Numbered from the stretch's first letter, positions 9,825 through 18,331 are shown. The stretch is 47,113 bases of DNA from Thermoanaerobaculia bacterium (GCA_017883205.1 JADGNZ010000047.1:1-47113); one strand, 5' to 3'. The notes: generated by a model not told the origin, from the sequence alone. Numbers and translations are program-made.

Positions 9825-10247
9825 ATGCACCGAAAGCTCATTCTCGCTGCGATCGCCGCTGCTGCCACGGCTTGCGCCACGACGCCTGCGCCAACGCCAG
9901 CTTCTGCGCCTGCATCAACCGTGGCCGCTCCCGCGGCTGTACCACCTGCTGCGGTTCCGGCCGCTGCGCTGGCCGATCATGAGGCCGATTCGCCTGAGAC
10001 CGCCGTCACGGTTCCGGCGAATGCGCCCAACGAGGGAATCGACTTCCAGAACAACTGGATCTACGACCATTTCGGACGATTCCGCAGAGCGGGAGGGGGC
10101 ATCGCGCACGCGGGCGAGGGTTCGGCGGCGCGGCGGTACGAGGTGGTCAAGATCGAATTGGCGGACCACACCGAGCGCACGGTGTTCTTCGATATCACCG
10201 AGAACGAGAAGACCTGGACGAACACACCGGCGCCGCAACCGCACTGA
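9825..10247 (+). CDS. Small Ala/Pro-rich lipoprotein candidate, unknown function
   Basis: A 140-residue protein beginning MHRKLILAAIAAAATAC. The basic start, hydrophobic stretch and cysteine suggest a lipoprotein signal, although TAC is not a perfect lipobox. A low-complexity Ala-Pro linker (about 18-50) leads to a small C-terminal domain containing YEVVKIELADHTERTVFFDITENE, which looks like a compact beta structure. I do not recognise a family. The start lies 8 bases after the RsgA stop, so it is probably on the same transcript. It would sit in the periplasm, anchored to a membrane. Confidence 0.7.
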   Translation: MHRKLILAAIAAAATACATTPAPTPASAPASTVAAPAAVPPAAVPAAALADHEADSPETAVTVPANAPNEGIDFQNNWIYDHFGRFRRAGGGIAHAGEGSAARRYEVVKIELADHTERTVFFDITENEKTWTNTPAPQPH

Positions 10248-10340
10248 TGGATTCAGGACACCTAATCCGACGAATCCACTAACCCACTTATCTGATCAAT
10301 GAGCTCTGATCCGCTTCTGAATATCTGATCTCTGGAAACG

Positions 10341-10366
10341 AAAAGGCCCCGCTTGCGCGGGGCCTT
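10341..10366 (-). terminator. Rho-independent terminator of the PHI-1-like gene
   Basis: A GC-rich hairpin with stem GGCCCCGC and its complement around a 3-4 base loop is followed, on the - strand, by TTTTCGTTT. It lies 24 bases beyond the stop of the - strand gene ending at 10390. The plus-strand lipoprotein gene also ends nearby, so the site separates convergent transcripts. Confidence 0.85.
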
Positions 10367-10389
10367 CGTCGTTGCGATAGGGAGAGTGA

Positions 10390-11274
10390 TTAGCGGGTCT
10401 TGATGCAGCCGCTGTTGAGATTCGACCACTCGTACTGGTAGCCGTATCCACCGGTGCCGATGAATGGCGCCGGGGACCACGCGCACTTGTCGTCGGCTTC
10501 GTTGCCGCTACGATCGAACCACGCGTTGCCGAGAGCATCGGTAACGGCCTCACGGGTCTCGTGGCAGACGAAGTGCTCCTGGTCGAGTGACGAGTTGCCG
10601 AAAGCCTGGCAACCCGAGCAACCGGCCCACGGCTCGATCGAGTACTTCACGTGCTTGCCTGCGCCGTCGGTGTAGTTGAAGTGATACGCGCAGTAGGCGA
10701 GGTTCGGTCCGCCGCAGGAGGTGCTGCTGCCGTCGGACGAGTAGGAGCCGGACGGGATGAAGACTTCGTAGATGGCGCTGTAGTCGGTCGTGCCCTGAGC
10801 GGCGATGACCTTCTTGACTTCGCCCTGGACGACTGCGTCGGTGCAATTGGTCGGAGGCGTGGTCGTGTCGAAGTAGTCGAGGCTCGAGCTTCCTGCGAGG
10901 TTGGAGAGGTTGATGGCGCCGGTGGTTCCTGTAGCATCGTCGATGCCGGTGTACTGCGTGATGGTGTTGTACTCACCGGTGGTGCCGAACTGGTTGCGGA
11001 AATTCTGCATCGCCGTGGTGTAGCCGCTGGGGAACGAGCCCCAGAAGATCATGACCACGTGTGCATTCCGGATCACTTTCCCGCCGGTGTGATAGACCAG
11101 GTTGCTACTGCGAGCAGCCTGTCCCGCCGCCTGGCCCACGTGGTTCTGGTCATTGAAGTGACCATTTCCCTGGTTGGCGTCGTTGTTGCCGTTGTTGCCG
11201 TTGCCGTTGTTTCCCTGCGCGAAGGCGGAGGTGGCGAGAGCTGCTGCAAAAACAAAGACTAGAGCCTTTTTCAT
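10390..11274 (-). CDS. Secreted PHI-1/EXORDIUM-like protein
   Basis: A 294-residue exported protein. The signal peptide is MKKALVFVFAAALATSAFA, followed by a Gly/Asn-rich linker and a domain starting YHTGGKVIRNAHVVMIFWGSF, which matches the start of the phosphate-induced protein 1 (EXORDIUM) family known mainly from plants. The C-terminal part has CHETREAVTDALGNAWFD followed by GNEADDKC. The HExxE pattern with downstream acidic residues resembles a metal site, but catalysis is inference. Cysteine pairs (CSGCQ and others) suggest disulfides in the exported form. The RBS AGGAGAGGG lies just upstream of the ATG, and a strong terminator follows the stop, so it is a single-gene unit. Its biological role is unknown. 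Confidence 0.78.
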   Translation of the reverse strand: MKKALVFVFAAALATSAFAQGNNGNGNNGNNDANQGNGHFNDQNHVGQAAGQAARSSNLVYHTGGKVIRNAHVVMIFWGSFPSGYTTAMQNFRNQFGTTGEYNTITQYTGIDDATGTTGAINLSNLAGSSSLDYFDTTTPPTNCTDAVVQGEVKKVIAAQGTTDYSAIYEVFIPSGSYSSDGSSTSCGGPNLAYCAYHFNYTDGAGKHVKYSIEPWAGCSGCQAFGNSSLDQEHFVCHETREAVTDALGNAWFDRSGNEADDKCAWSPAPFIGTGGYGYQYEWSNLNSGCIKTR

Positions 11275-11433
11275 GTACTGGGTCCCTCTCCTTAGTTAAT
11301 GGTTGGGTTTCAAGCTGACCAAGATCGGTTCCTCATCACACAGCAATGTGTTTGCCACAGTTCTGTAACGAACGTAAGTCGTTGAATGGAATAGTTTATG
11401 TCGATATTTGAGAAGAGCCAATGGTACATCACC

Positions 11434-11493
11434 TGACCCTTAGAAGTCACTTTTGGAGGGTCATGACTTGAGCACAGGGTCAAATATTTGACC
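11434..11493. promoter_or_regulatory. Cluster of GGTCA half-sites with a perfect 16-bp palindrome
   Basis: GGTCAAATATTTGACC at 11478-11493 is a perfect palindrome. Just upstream TGACCCT (11434-11440) and AGGGTCA (11457-11463) form a spaced inverted pair, and AGGGTCA recurs at 11476-11482. The cluster lies in the 280-bp AT-richer gap between the divergent PHI-1-like gene and the VanZ-like gene, and could control either. No gene is supported in this gap. It looks like an operator for a dimeric regulator, which is inference. Confidence 0.5.
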
Positions 11494-11554
11494 ACCCACC
11501 GCTCTCGATTCAACGATCGAGAGGGAAGTTCTGATGTCGTGATCTAATCATCCG

Positions 11555-12031
11555 GTGGGAAGATCGACCATCCGCACCGTGACCGTACCGCGTGCGGTCA
11601 CGGTGATCCTGCTCATCATCCTCTCGGCGGCGATGTCTCTCCTCATTGCCAGCCTGTCGGGCCGTGCCTACCTGGGAGCGCGGCTCACGATGCCGGAGGT
11701 GGTGTCGCTGATTCACCGCTATGACGAAGGCGCCGTCTCCAACGATGCCCTGCTGTCAACGGCGGCGCCGGGGATTGCGGACCTGCTTTTCTTCGTCCCG
11801 TGGGGTGCGCTGGCCTTCCTGGCGTTCGATGGTGGGGTAGAGCATCGCCTGCGGACATATCTTGTGACCCTGGCGGTGGGCGTGACATTTGCGTTGGGGC
11901 TGATGGCGTGGCAGAGCAGACTGCCGACGCGCGTGACAGGATGGGACGATGCCGGCTGGAACGCGCTGGGTTGTCTCTTCGGCGCCGTCGCCGGTCATCT
12001 CCGCAAACGCTTACGCATTCGTTTTGATTAG
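11555..12031 (+). CDS. VanZ-like membrane protein
   Basis: A 158-residue protein with about four hydrophobic segments. ADLLFFVPWGALAFLAFD, ALGLMAWQSRLPTRVTGWDDAGWNALGC and the basic tail RKRLRIRF match the VanZ-like family, whose usual mark is a D-x-x-x-N motif between the last helices (here WDDAGWNALG). VanZ itself lowers teicoplanin sensitivity, but most relatives have no known role and nothing here points to resistance. The GTG at 11555 is the best start. The stop lies 13 bases before the response-regulator start. Confidence 0.75.
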   Translation: MGRSTIRTVTVPRAVTVILLIILSAAMSLLIASLSGRAYLGARLTMPEVVSLIHRYDEGAVSNDALLSTAAPGIADLLFFVPWGALAFLAFDGGVEHRLRTYLVTLAVGVTFALGLMAWQSRLPTRVTGWDDAGWNALGCLFGAVAGHLRKRLRIRFD

Positions 12032-12044
12032 AGGAGCAGTGGAA

Positions 12045-12404
12045 GTGATTCTTGTCGTCGAAGATGATCCGCAGGTGGCGCGACTCGTCGCGCTCGTGCT
12101 GCAGCGCAACGGCCGCGAGTGTCAGGTTGTCGCTGACGGCTCGAATGCCTTTGTACGCGCGAACGAGCTTCGCCCGCAGATGATCCTGGCCGACCTGACC
12201 ATCAAGGGGATGAGCGGCGCGGCGCTTTGCAGCGCGTTGAAAGCGCAGGAGGCGACGCGCTCCATCCCGTACGTCGTCGTCTCCGGCGACCGCGACATCG
12301 CCGAGAAGGCGAGGCAGTGCGGCGCGGACGACTATCTCGTGAAACCATTCGACTTCCCGGAGCTGATCCGCCTCGTTGAAAAATATGCAAGAGCTGAAAG
12401 CTGA
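12045..12404 (+). CDS. Single-domain response regulator (CheY-like receiver)
   Basis: A 119-residue receiver domain with no output domain. The acidic pocket is D7-D8, the phospho-acceptor is D50 (ILADLTIKGM), the switch Ser is S80 (VVVSGD) and the conserved lysine is K100 (YLVKPF). I chose the GTG at 12045 because AGGAG lies 8 bases upstream; a GTG at 12039 is too close to it. The gene overlaps the start of the next one by about 20 bases. No histidine kinase is encoded nearby, so the phospho-donor is elsewhere. It probably acts by protein contact, as CheY or Spo0F do. Confidence 0.9.
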   Translation: MILVVEDDPQVARLVALVLQRNGRECQVVADGSNAFVRANELRPQMILADLTIKGMSGAALCSALKAQEATRSIPYVVVSGDRDIAEKARQCGADDYLVKPFDFPELIRLVEKYARAES

Positions 12405-13002
12405 AAAGCCCCCCGAGTCTCCCGCCGGATCCGATCCCGCCAGCCGCCTCATGGCCCGCCTGGAGGAGGAAGGGTTCACCACCGACCTGACCGGCGACGA
12501 CTGGCGCAACTACGGCGAGATCATCTTCCGCCGCGCGGAGAAGATTGCGTTCGCCAGCGGCGAGACGATCTTCATCTTCACGCGCGTCCGCGACCTCAAC
12601 GAGCGCATTCTCCACCAGACTTCCGAGAGCGTCGTCAACGCCTACAAGGCGCGCGGCATCGCCGGCAAAGCGCTCTCCGTGCTGCAGTCGACGACCGTCT
12701 ATCACTGCCTCGTCGCCGAGGGAGACCAGCCGCATAACGATCTGCTCACCGGCTACGTTACCCGCGCCGGCGGCGCCACGTTCATCCCCGTGATCATCGT
12801 GCCGGATATCAATCAGGTCATTTATCCCAATCTCGAAGAGAAGGTCGCCAGCGTCCGTCCTCGCATCGAATACCTCCAATTCCTCCTCGGCGAGCGCCGC
12901 GAGACCGTCGACATGCACCGCCCGACCATCCACGCCATGTGGATCTCGCTCGCTGTGGTCGTCGTGCTGCTGGCGGCGATTGTCGTGTCGTGGATTCATT
13001 GA
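12385..13002 (+). CDS. Tail-anchored protein of unknown function
   Basis: A 205-residue protein that I do not recognise. The soluble part (1-180) mixes helices and strands and includes DDWRNYGEIIFRRAEKIAF, AYKARGIAGKALSVLQSTTVYHCLVAEGD and TFIPVIIVPDINQVIYPNLEEKV. A single hydrophobic helix ends the chain (MWISLAVVVVLLAAIVVSW) with three residues beyond it, so it should be tail-anchored facing the cytoplasm. It overlaps the response-regulator gene and is therefore probably co-expressed. A TTG at 12376 is an alternative start three codons upstream. A link to receiver signalling is suggested only by position. Confidence 0.7.
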   Translation: MQELKAEKPPESPAGSDPASRLMARLEEEGFTTDLTGDDWRNYGEIIFRRAEKIAFASGETIFIFTRVRDLNERILHQTSESVVNAYKARGIAGKALSVLQSTTVYHCLVAEGDQPHNDLLTGYVTRAGGATFIPVIIVPDINQVIYPNLEEKVASVRPRIEYLQFLLGERRETVDMHRPTIHAMWISLAVVVVLLAAIVVSWIH

Positions 13003-13010
13003 TCGGAGAG

Positions 13011-13100
13011 AATTGACAATTGACAATGGACAATTGACAACGAGCAGAGGTCTGACCCTCCGGTCTTTCGTTGTCAATTGTCAATTGTCCATTGTCAATT
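13011..13100. repeat. TTGACAAT-rich inverted repeat
   Basis: The left arm (about 13011-13042) is built of repeated TTGACAA units and the right arm (about 13069-13100) of the complementary TTGTCAA units, around a 26-base centre. The arms pair well but not perfectly, because the order of the sub-units is shifted. The element fills the whole gap between the tail-anchored protein and the KirBac gene, ending 7 bases before the KirBac ATG, where its transcript could fold and affect expression. It looks like a dispersed palindromic element. Confidence 0.8.
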
Positions 13101-13107
13101 AAGAGTC

Positions 13108-14070
13108 ATGTCCGACACGAACTCACCCATCCCGCCCCCCGACGATCCGAACCTCGACCTCGGGTTCGGCAGCGTCGTGGCGCGCGAGAGCAGGAAGCGC
13201 TTTCTCAACCGCGATGGCACCTTCAACGTTCGGCGCGAAGGGCTCGGCTCGTGGGAGGCGCTCTCCTTCTATCACTACTTTCTGACGATCAGTTGGCCGC
13301 GCTTCCTGGCCTGGGTTTCGGGCGCGTACGTCGTGCTCAACGCTCTTTTCGCGCTTGCCTTCATCGCTTGCGGCCCTGAGGCGTTGACCGGCTTTTCGAA
13401 TCAGACGATGTGGGAACGTTTCACGAGGTCGTTCTTTTTCTCGGTTCACACACTGGCCACCATCGGCTACGGGAACATCGTCCCGGTCACCCTCGCTGCG
13501 AACATATTGGTTGCGTTCGAGTCGCTGGTCGGTCTCCTCGGCTTTGCCATCATCGCCGGCATCATGTTTTCGCGCTTCGCCCGGCCGCGCGCGGAGATCG
13601 TCTTCAGCCGCTACGCTGTCATCGCGCCGTACCGCGACGGGAAAGCGCTCATGTTCCGCATCGTCAACAAGAAGCGCAACGAGATCGTGGAGATGGAGGC
13701 AAAGGTTCTGCTTGCGCGCCGGAAGCGCGGCGGCGCCAGCGTCACCGACCGGGAGTTCATCCAGCTCAAACTCGAGCGGGACCGCGTGGTCTTCTTTCCT
13801 CTTTCCTGGACCATCGTTCACCCGATCGACGACTCGAGTCCGCTACGCGGTTGCGCCGCCGCCCAGCTGAAAGAGATGGATGCCGAGCTGCTGATCCTTC
13901 TCAACGGCTTCGACGAGACCTTCTCGCAGACCGTTCACACGCGCTCGTCCTACAAAGTCGACGAGGTGGTTTGGGGCGCGAAATTCACGAGCATGTTCAA
14001 CCCGCTGGACGACGACGGCATCATCTCCATCGACATCCGCAAGCTGCACGAGATCGAACGGACGGAGTGA
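13108..14070 (+). CDS. Inward-rectifier-type potassium channel (KirBac)
   Basis: A 320-residue channel subunit. A slide-helix region precedes two membrane helices (about 66-88 and 130-155) that flank a pore loop with selectivity filter TIGYG (118-122). The C-terminal half is the immunoglobulin-like cytoplasmic domain of Kir channels, recognisable from RIVNKKRNEIVEMEAKVLLARR, LSWTIVHPIDDSSPL and YKVDEVVWGAKF. It would form a tetrameric K+ channel in the inner membrane. The ATG at 13108 directly follows the TTGACAAT palindrome; starting inside the palindrome (13078) is unlikely. Confidence 0.92.
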   Translation: MSDTNSPIPPPDDPNLDLGFGSVVARESRKRFLNRDGTFNVRREGLGSWEALSFYHYFLTISWPRFLAWVSGAYVVLNALFALAFIACGPEALTGFSNQTMWERFTRSFFFSVHTLATIGYGNIVPVTLAANILVAFESLVGLLGFAIIAGIMFSRFARPRAEIVFSRYAVIAPYRDGKALMFRIVNKKRNEIVEMEAKVLLARRKRGGASVTDREFIQLKLERDRVVFFPLSWTIVHPIDDSSPLRGCAAAQLKEMDAELLILLNGFDETFSQTVHTRSSYKVDEVVWGAKFTSMFNPLDDDGIISIDIRKLHEIERTE

Positions 14071-14084
14071 GCGTCACGACGTAG

Positions 14085-14127
14085 CGCAGGCATTCTTGCC
14101 TGCTGCCGCCGGGCGTCCTCGCCCGGC
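14085..14127. repeat. Double-hairpin intergenic repeat
   Basis: Two neighbouring hairpins: GCAGGCATTCTTGCCTGC, then CCGCCGGGC...GCCCGGCGG around a TCCTC loop. They lie between the convergent KirBac and GMC oxidoreductase genes and may end transcription from both sides. The pair resembles a dispersed REP-type element rather than a classic terminator, because no T-tract follows. Confidence 0.7.
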
Positions 14128-14182
14128 GGTGGTTTCCGCGCGGTCGGATCAGCGAGAGAATCCGACGACTGCGATCAGTTCA

Positions 14183-16015
14183 TCAGCCTCCCTTTGCGGT
14201 GGCAAGAATGGCGTCGCTGGCCTTCTCGGCAATCATGTAGATCGGCGTCACGATGAAGAAACCGGGGATGCGCGGGAAGACTGACGCGTCGACGATGCGG
14301 AGGTTCTGCGTGCCGATGACGCGGAAGTTGCTGTCGACCACGGCGTTCGGGTCGTCCGCCTTTCCCATCCGATTCGTGCACGAAGCGTGGTGGCCCCAGG
14401 CGTTGTCTTTGACGTATTGCGCGATCTGATCGGAGCCCTGCACGGCGGGTCCGGGCGTGATCTCCTGTTTGATCGCGGTGTTGTGCTTCGAGATCGTTCG
14501 GACGAACTCCACGCCGTTGACGACCGCGTTCACATCAGACGGATCGTTCGGTGTGCCCTCATCGAAGTAGCGGAAGTTGATCTCGGGTCTGTCGCGTGGA
14601 TCGGCCGACTTGAGGCGCACCCAACCTGCTCTGTTCGCGGTATGCGCCTTGAGGACTGCCCAGGTGAGATAGTTCTTCGTGCGCTCCACTTCCTTCGAAT
14701 AGCCGGGGAAGTAGCCGGAGAAACGTCCCGGGAGCGCGAAGATGAAGAGGTCGGGATCGGAGAGCTCGGGCGATGACTTCTTGATGACGCCAAGGACCGA
14801 GCCGTTCGTCGCGTAGACGCCTTTGCCGTTTTGCCAATCGATGTAGCAGGGATCGCCGGGCGCGTTGGGCAGCGGCGGCGCGAACGTGGCGTTGGCGAGG
14901 ATCTTCCAATCGTTCTGCATCTCCGTGCAGACATCGATCTCGTAGCGGTCCTGAAGATTCGTACCGACCCCAGGCCGGTCGAGGATGCAGTCGATGCCGA
15001 ACTTCGCGAGTTGATCCTTCGGCCCGATGCCCGACAACATCAGCAGTTGTGGCGAGTTGAACGCGCCGCCGGCCAGGATGACCTCGCGCTTGCAGTAGTA
15101 ACGCTTGACCTCGTAGTCGTCGCCGGGCTGCGGATCGGCGATGACATTCGGATCGGCTTTGTAGAGATGCTGACCTTCCCAGCACTCGACGCCGATGGCC
15201 TTCTTGTCCGCATCGAAGAGGATCTTCGTGGCCAGGTTGCTCATCCTGATGACGAGGTTCTGCGGATAGACGGCGCGGGTGGTGTCGATCAACTCGCGCG
15301 TTCCCAGCCGGCGTCCCTTGAGCGTCGCCAGAGGGGCGAAACAGATCCCTTCGAACTTCGGCGTTCGCCAGTCGTTCGGATCCTGCGGAAGTAGATCGGG
15401 GAGCGCGCCGCTGATGCCTTCTTTCCAGGCGCCCAGGATCGCGGTGAGGATGGTCTTTACGAGCGCGTCGTCGCCAAAGACGAGCGAGAGCTCCGGGCCG
15501 GTCGTGTTCAGCCATCCCTCATAGCCGTGGCGCGATGGATTCGGTTGTCCGGCTGCCGGCGCCTTGCCCGCGTAGGTGCAGCGCTCGATCCGCTCGAAGT
15601 AGGAGCGCATCTTGTCCGATGACCAGCTCGCGTCGCCGGTGAGCTCCGCGATGTTGTCCCAATCGCTTCCGTGACCGTAGACCGTGATCATGGCGTGATG
15701 CGAGGTGCAGCCGCCGAGGGTCCCGGCGCGCGGATAAAACACGCCATCCTCGGCGTCGACAAATTTCGAGTCGCGCTTCGATGTCGCCTCGTCGGAGTAG
15801 TGGCGGACGAAGAACTCCCACGACATCTCCGGGTCTTCGCTGGCGTAGGCGTGAAACACGGGCACCGGGTAAGTCTGCGATTGCGCCTCGATGCCGGCCT
15901 CGATCAAGCCAACCTTGTAACCCGCTTTGGCGAGATTGCAGGCCACGGGACCGCCGCCGGCTCCGGAGCCGATAACGATGTAGTCGAAGTCAGGATTGTT
16001 CGGATCGTTCGGCAT
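14183..16015 (-). CDS. GMC-family FAD oxidoreductase
   Basis: A 610-residue flavoprotein of the glucose-methanol-choline group. The N-terminal dinucleotide fold is IVIGSGAGGGPVACNLAKAGYKVGLIEAG. GGAFNSPQLLMLSGIG is the second GMC signature. The C-terminal domain has WGHHASCTNRMG, with a catalytic-type histidine, and ends NLRIVDASVFPRIPGFFIVTPIYMIAEKASDAI. It would oxidise an alcohol or sugar and pass electrons on. It begins 10 bases after the stop of the cytochrome gene, with AGGAG as RBS, so the cytochrome is the likely acceptor. No Sec or Tat signal is visible at the N-terminus, which is odd for a partner of an exported cytochrome. The substrate is unknown. Confidence 0.9.
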   Translation of the reverse strand: MPNDPNNPDFDYIVIGSGAGGGPVACNLAKAGYKVGLIEAGIEAQSQTYPVPVFHAYASEDPEMSWEFFVRHYSDEATSKRDSKFVDAEDGVFYPRAGTLGGCTSHHAMITVYGHGSDWDNIAELTGDASWSSDKMRSYFERIERCTYAGKAPAAGQPNPSRHGYEGWLNTTGPELSLVFGDDALVKTILTAILGAWKEGISGALPDLLPQDPNDWRTPKFEGICFAPLATLKGRRLGTRELIDTTRAVYPQNLVIRMSNLATKILFDADKKAIGVECWEGQHLYKADPNVIADPQPGDDYEVKRYYCKREVILAGGAFNSPQLLMLSGIGPKDQLAKFGIDCILDRPGVGTNLQDRYEIDVCTEMQNDWKILANATFAPPLPNAPGDPCYIDWQNGKGVYATNGSVLGVIKKSSPELSDPDLFIFALPGRFSGYFPGYSKEVERTKNYLTWAVLKAHTANRAGWVRLKSADPRDRPEINFRYFDEGTPNDPSDVNAVVNGVEFVRTISKHNTAIKQEITPGPAVQGSDQIAQYVKDNAWGHHASCTNRMGKADDPNAVVDSNFRVIGTQNLRIVDASVFPRIPGFFIVTPIYMIAEKASDAILATAKGG

Positions 16016-16025
16016 GGCATTCTCC

Positions 16026-18173
16026 TCAGAACGTCTTCATGAACTCGATGAGCGCGCGCTTGTCGGCATCGGTGAGAACGGTGCCGAAGTAGTGGCCCTC
16101 GTCTTCGATGAAGTCGGGGCAGGAGTTGAGCGCGTAGAAGTCGGGAACGAGCGTGAGCAGCCGTTGCGTGGCGGCATCGTCGGTGAGGCCTTCGTCGTTC
16201 ACCTGTTTGAGTGCCTTGAGCGAGTTGACGAGCAGCGCGATCTGCTTGCTCGTCTTGCCGAGGCCGCCGAGCTCGAGGTTCGTGTTGGCGATGAGGTTGA
16301 TCGGCGTCCCTTGGGGAATCGGCCCGATGTGAATGAAGCCATCGGGGCCGGCGAGGCTCTTGAGCCACGGCGCGTACGACTGCGGAATCTGAAGGGAGCT
16401 CTCGACCGTGGTCCGCGAGATCGATCCGGCGCCGTCGCGTTTTTCGGCCCACAGAAGCTTCTCGATGGCGTCGTTGAAGGCTTCCATGCGCGAATCGACG
16501 TCGACCTTCGCGACGTGCTTGCCGAGGGCGTTGTTGTGGAAGAAGGGGGCACAGCACCAGACCGAGACCAGCGACGGCGGACGATAGTAGCCGCGGCCGC
16601 CACCCGGCACTTCCCACGGCCTCGTTTTCCCGGTGAAGGGATCCCAGACCTGGATCGCGCCGGTCTTCGGGAGCGTCTTGTAGGTTTCGCTGGAGAAGTT
16701 ATCCCAGATGTGATCGCGCATCGCGTTCGACGCCACGGAGCGGGCGGCGTTGGTCTTTACCTCGGTCACCGGAACGCGGATCTCAGCGCCGAGGAAGTTG
16801 TTATCGAGGAAGTCGGGCTTCATCACTTCCTGCTCGAACCAGGCACGCCCCTCGGGAGTCTGCGGATTGACGCCGGCCGGCGGCTGTTTGCTGGAGTGGC
16901 AGCGCGCACAGTTCTGCGCGAACACGCGCTTGCCGCGGTTGAGCGTCTTCTCGTCGGCTTTGAGGTACTTCTCGTGCCCTGGCGCATTCGCCAGCTTCAG
17001 CGGCTTGGCGACGTCGATGAAATAGGTCGCCAGCGCCGGTGCGTGCGACTCGCTCCAGTTCCAGTGCGGCGAGAGCCGCTGCGCGTCGGCCACGCGGATC
17101 GGCGACTGCTTCTTGATCCCGATCAGCGGATTGAAGTGCCGCGTCCACTCCTCCCAATACTCGCCGATGTTGAGATAGACGCGGCTGAGCGCTGCCGGCA
17201 GACCGACGGAATCGGCGCCTTCCTTCAGTACGCGCGGTGTGAGCTGCGGATCGGTAACACCCTTGAGGTCAAGCGCGCCGCCGATAACGTGCTCCGGCAC
17301 CGCGACGTTCATGCGGCCCGTGAGGTTGAAGATGCCGTTCATCGTTCCGGGATTGTTGAGGTAGTCGGTGGCGATGAAGCCTGTGTCGAGCGTGCCTGGA
17401 CGGTTGCTGTTGAGGAGTTGCCAGACAAAGTTGTTCTTCGGCAGGTCATGAGCGAACACCTCGGACACCTTGAAGTAGTGCTGCCCGACGTAGTCGTTGA
17501 GGTTCGCGTACTCCGGCTCATCCGGATCGGCGGGTGGGTTGGTGGGGTCAGCGCCGACGTGACAGAACGAGCATGCCATGCCGACGACGTATGGCCGCAC
17601 CAGGTTCTTGTCCGTGTAGTACTTCGGATCGTTCTGGTAGCGATTCGCGTCCCAGTTCGCCTTCGCTTTCGCGTCGAAGTTCGGATTCGGGAAAAGGCGC
17701 AGCCCCATGATTCCGCTGGAGCGGCCGTAGGTGAGGAGGTCGATCTTCGAGTCGAAGTCGTACTTCGCCTCGCGGGGAACGTCGATGAGAAGGCCGTACT
17801 CATCAGGTTGCGCGGGCCGCATGTAACCGGGCTGGTTGAACAGGCCGTAGGTCTCGAAGCGCTGGTTGCGCGGCGAGATAACGACCTTCAACAGGTCCCC
17901 CGTCCCGAAAGCGTGGGTGGCGAGGTAATCCCAGAAACCGCCGTTGTCGCCGGACCAGAGATTCCAGACGATGCGGCCCTTGAGGTCGTCGCCGCTCAGC
18001 GGTACATCACGTCCTTGAAAATCCATCCCTGGGAAGGTGTCGAAATCGATTTCCTTGAACGAGGCGTAACTCCAACTCGGTTTCACCGCCTGATGCGCAC
18101 ATGCCGCAGCGATCAGGATGATCACAATGGAGAGAAGGGCACCAGAAACGAGTCCTTTGCGTTCAGCGTTCAT
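16026..18173 (-). CDS. Lipoprotein c-type cytochrome, partner of the GMC enzyme
   Basis: A 715-residue exported protein starting MNAERKGLVSGALLSIVIILIAAAC, with a lipoprotein-like cysteine at 25. It has two heme c sites, CSFCH (201-205) and CARCH (422-426). The second is preceded by NRGKRVFAQN, the usual start of a cytochrome c fold; a later Met or His must be the sixth ligand. Much of the sequence between is not cytochrome-like. The ATG at 18173 has AGGAG 7 bases upstream; reading further upstream in frame gives antisense sequence of the neighbouring gene. It probably accepts electrons from the downstream GMC oxidoreductase and passes them to the respiratory chain. It is divergent from the heptaheme cytochrome gene. 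Confidence 0.85.
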   Translation of the reverse strand: MNAERKGLVSGALLSIVIILIAAACAHQAVKPSWSYASFKEIDFDTFPGMDFQGRDVPLSGDDLKGRIVWNLWSGDNGGFWDYLATHAFGTGDLLKVVISPRNQRFETYGLFNQPGYMRPAQPDEYGLLIDVPREAKYDFDSKIDLLTYGRSSGIMGLRLFPNPNFDAKAKANWDANRYQNDPKYYTDKNLVRPYVVGMACSFCHVGADPTNPPADPDEPEYANLNDYVGQHYFKVSEVFAHDLPKNNFVWQLLNSNRPGTLDTGFIATDYLNNPGTMNGIFNLTGRMNVAVPEHVIGGALDLKGVTDPQLTPRVLKEGADSVGLPAALSRVYLNIGEYWEEWTRHFNPLIGIKKQSPIRVADAQRLSPHWNWSESHAPALATYFIDVAKPLKLANAPGHEKYLKADEKTLNRGKRVFAQNCARCHSSKQPPAGVNPQTPEGRAWFEQEVMKPDFLDNNFLGAEIRVPVTEVKTNAARSVASNAMRDHIWDNFSSETYKTLPKTGAIQVWDPFTGKTRPWEVPGGGRGYYRPPSLVSVWCCAPFFHNNALGKHVAKVDVDSRMEAFNDAIEKLLWAEKRDGAGSISRTTVESSLQIPQSYAPWLKSLAGPDGFIHIGPIPQGTPINLIANTNLELGGLGKTSKQIALLVNSLKALKQVNDEGLTDDAATQRLLTLVPDFYALNSCPDFIEDEGHYFGTVLTDADKRALIEFMKTF

Positions 18174-18268
18174 CGGATCTCCTCCAGTAGAGGCTACTAG
18201 AGGAGTGCCGTGTGGAGCGATTTCCCTACCTTCGATCGCGCCGCGCTCAGCTTGCGACCAGGAAACCG

Positions 18269-18331
18269 TTTCACGCGGAGCCGCGGAGGCTGCGGGGGTT
18301 TTCTCCGCGTCCCCCGCGTCTCCGCGTGAAA
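18269..18331. repeat. Inverted repeat in the divergent cytochrome promoter region
   Basis: TTTCACGCGGAG (18269-18280) and its exact complement CTCCGCGTGAAA (18320-18331) surround a centre that itself repeats CGCGGAG/CTCCGCG. It lies in the 183-bp gap between the two divergent cytochrome genes. It looks like a dispersed palindromic element, but its position would let it affect either promoter. Confidence 0.8.

Noticed and set aside
11310-11513. A 67-codon - strand frame upstream of the PHI-1-like gene
   Set aside because: It has no RBS and no family likeness, and covers the operator-like cluster; composition is that of intergenic DNA.
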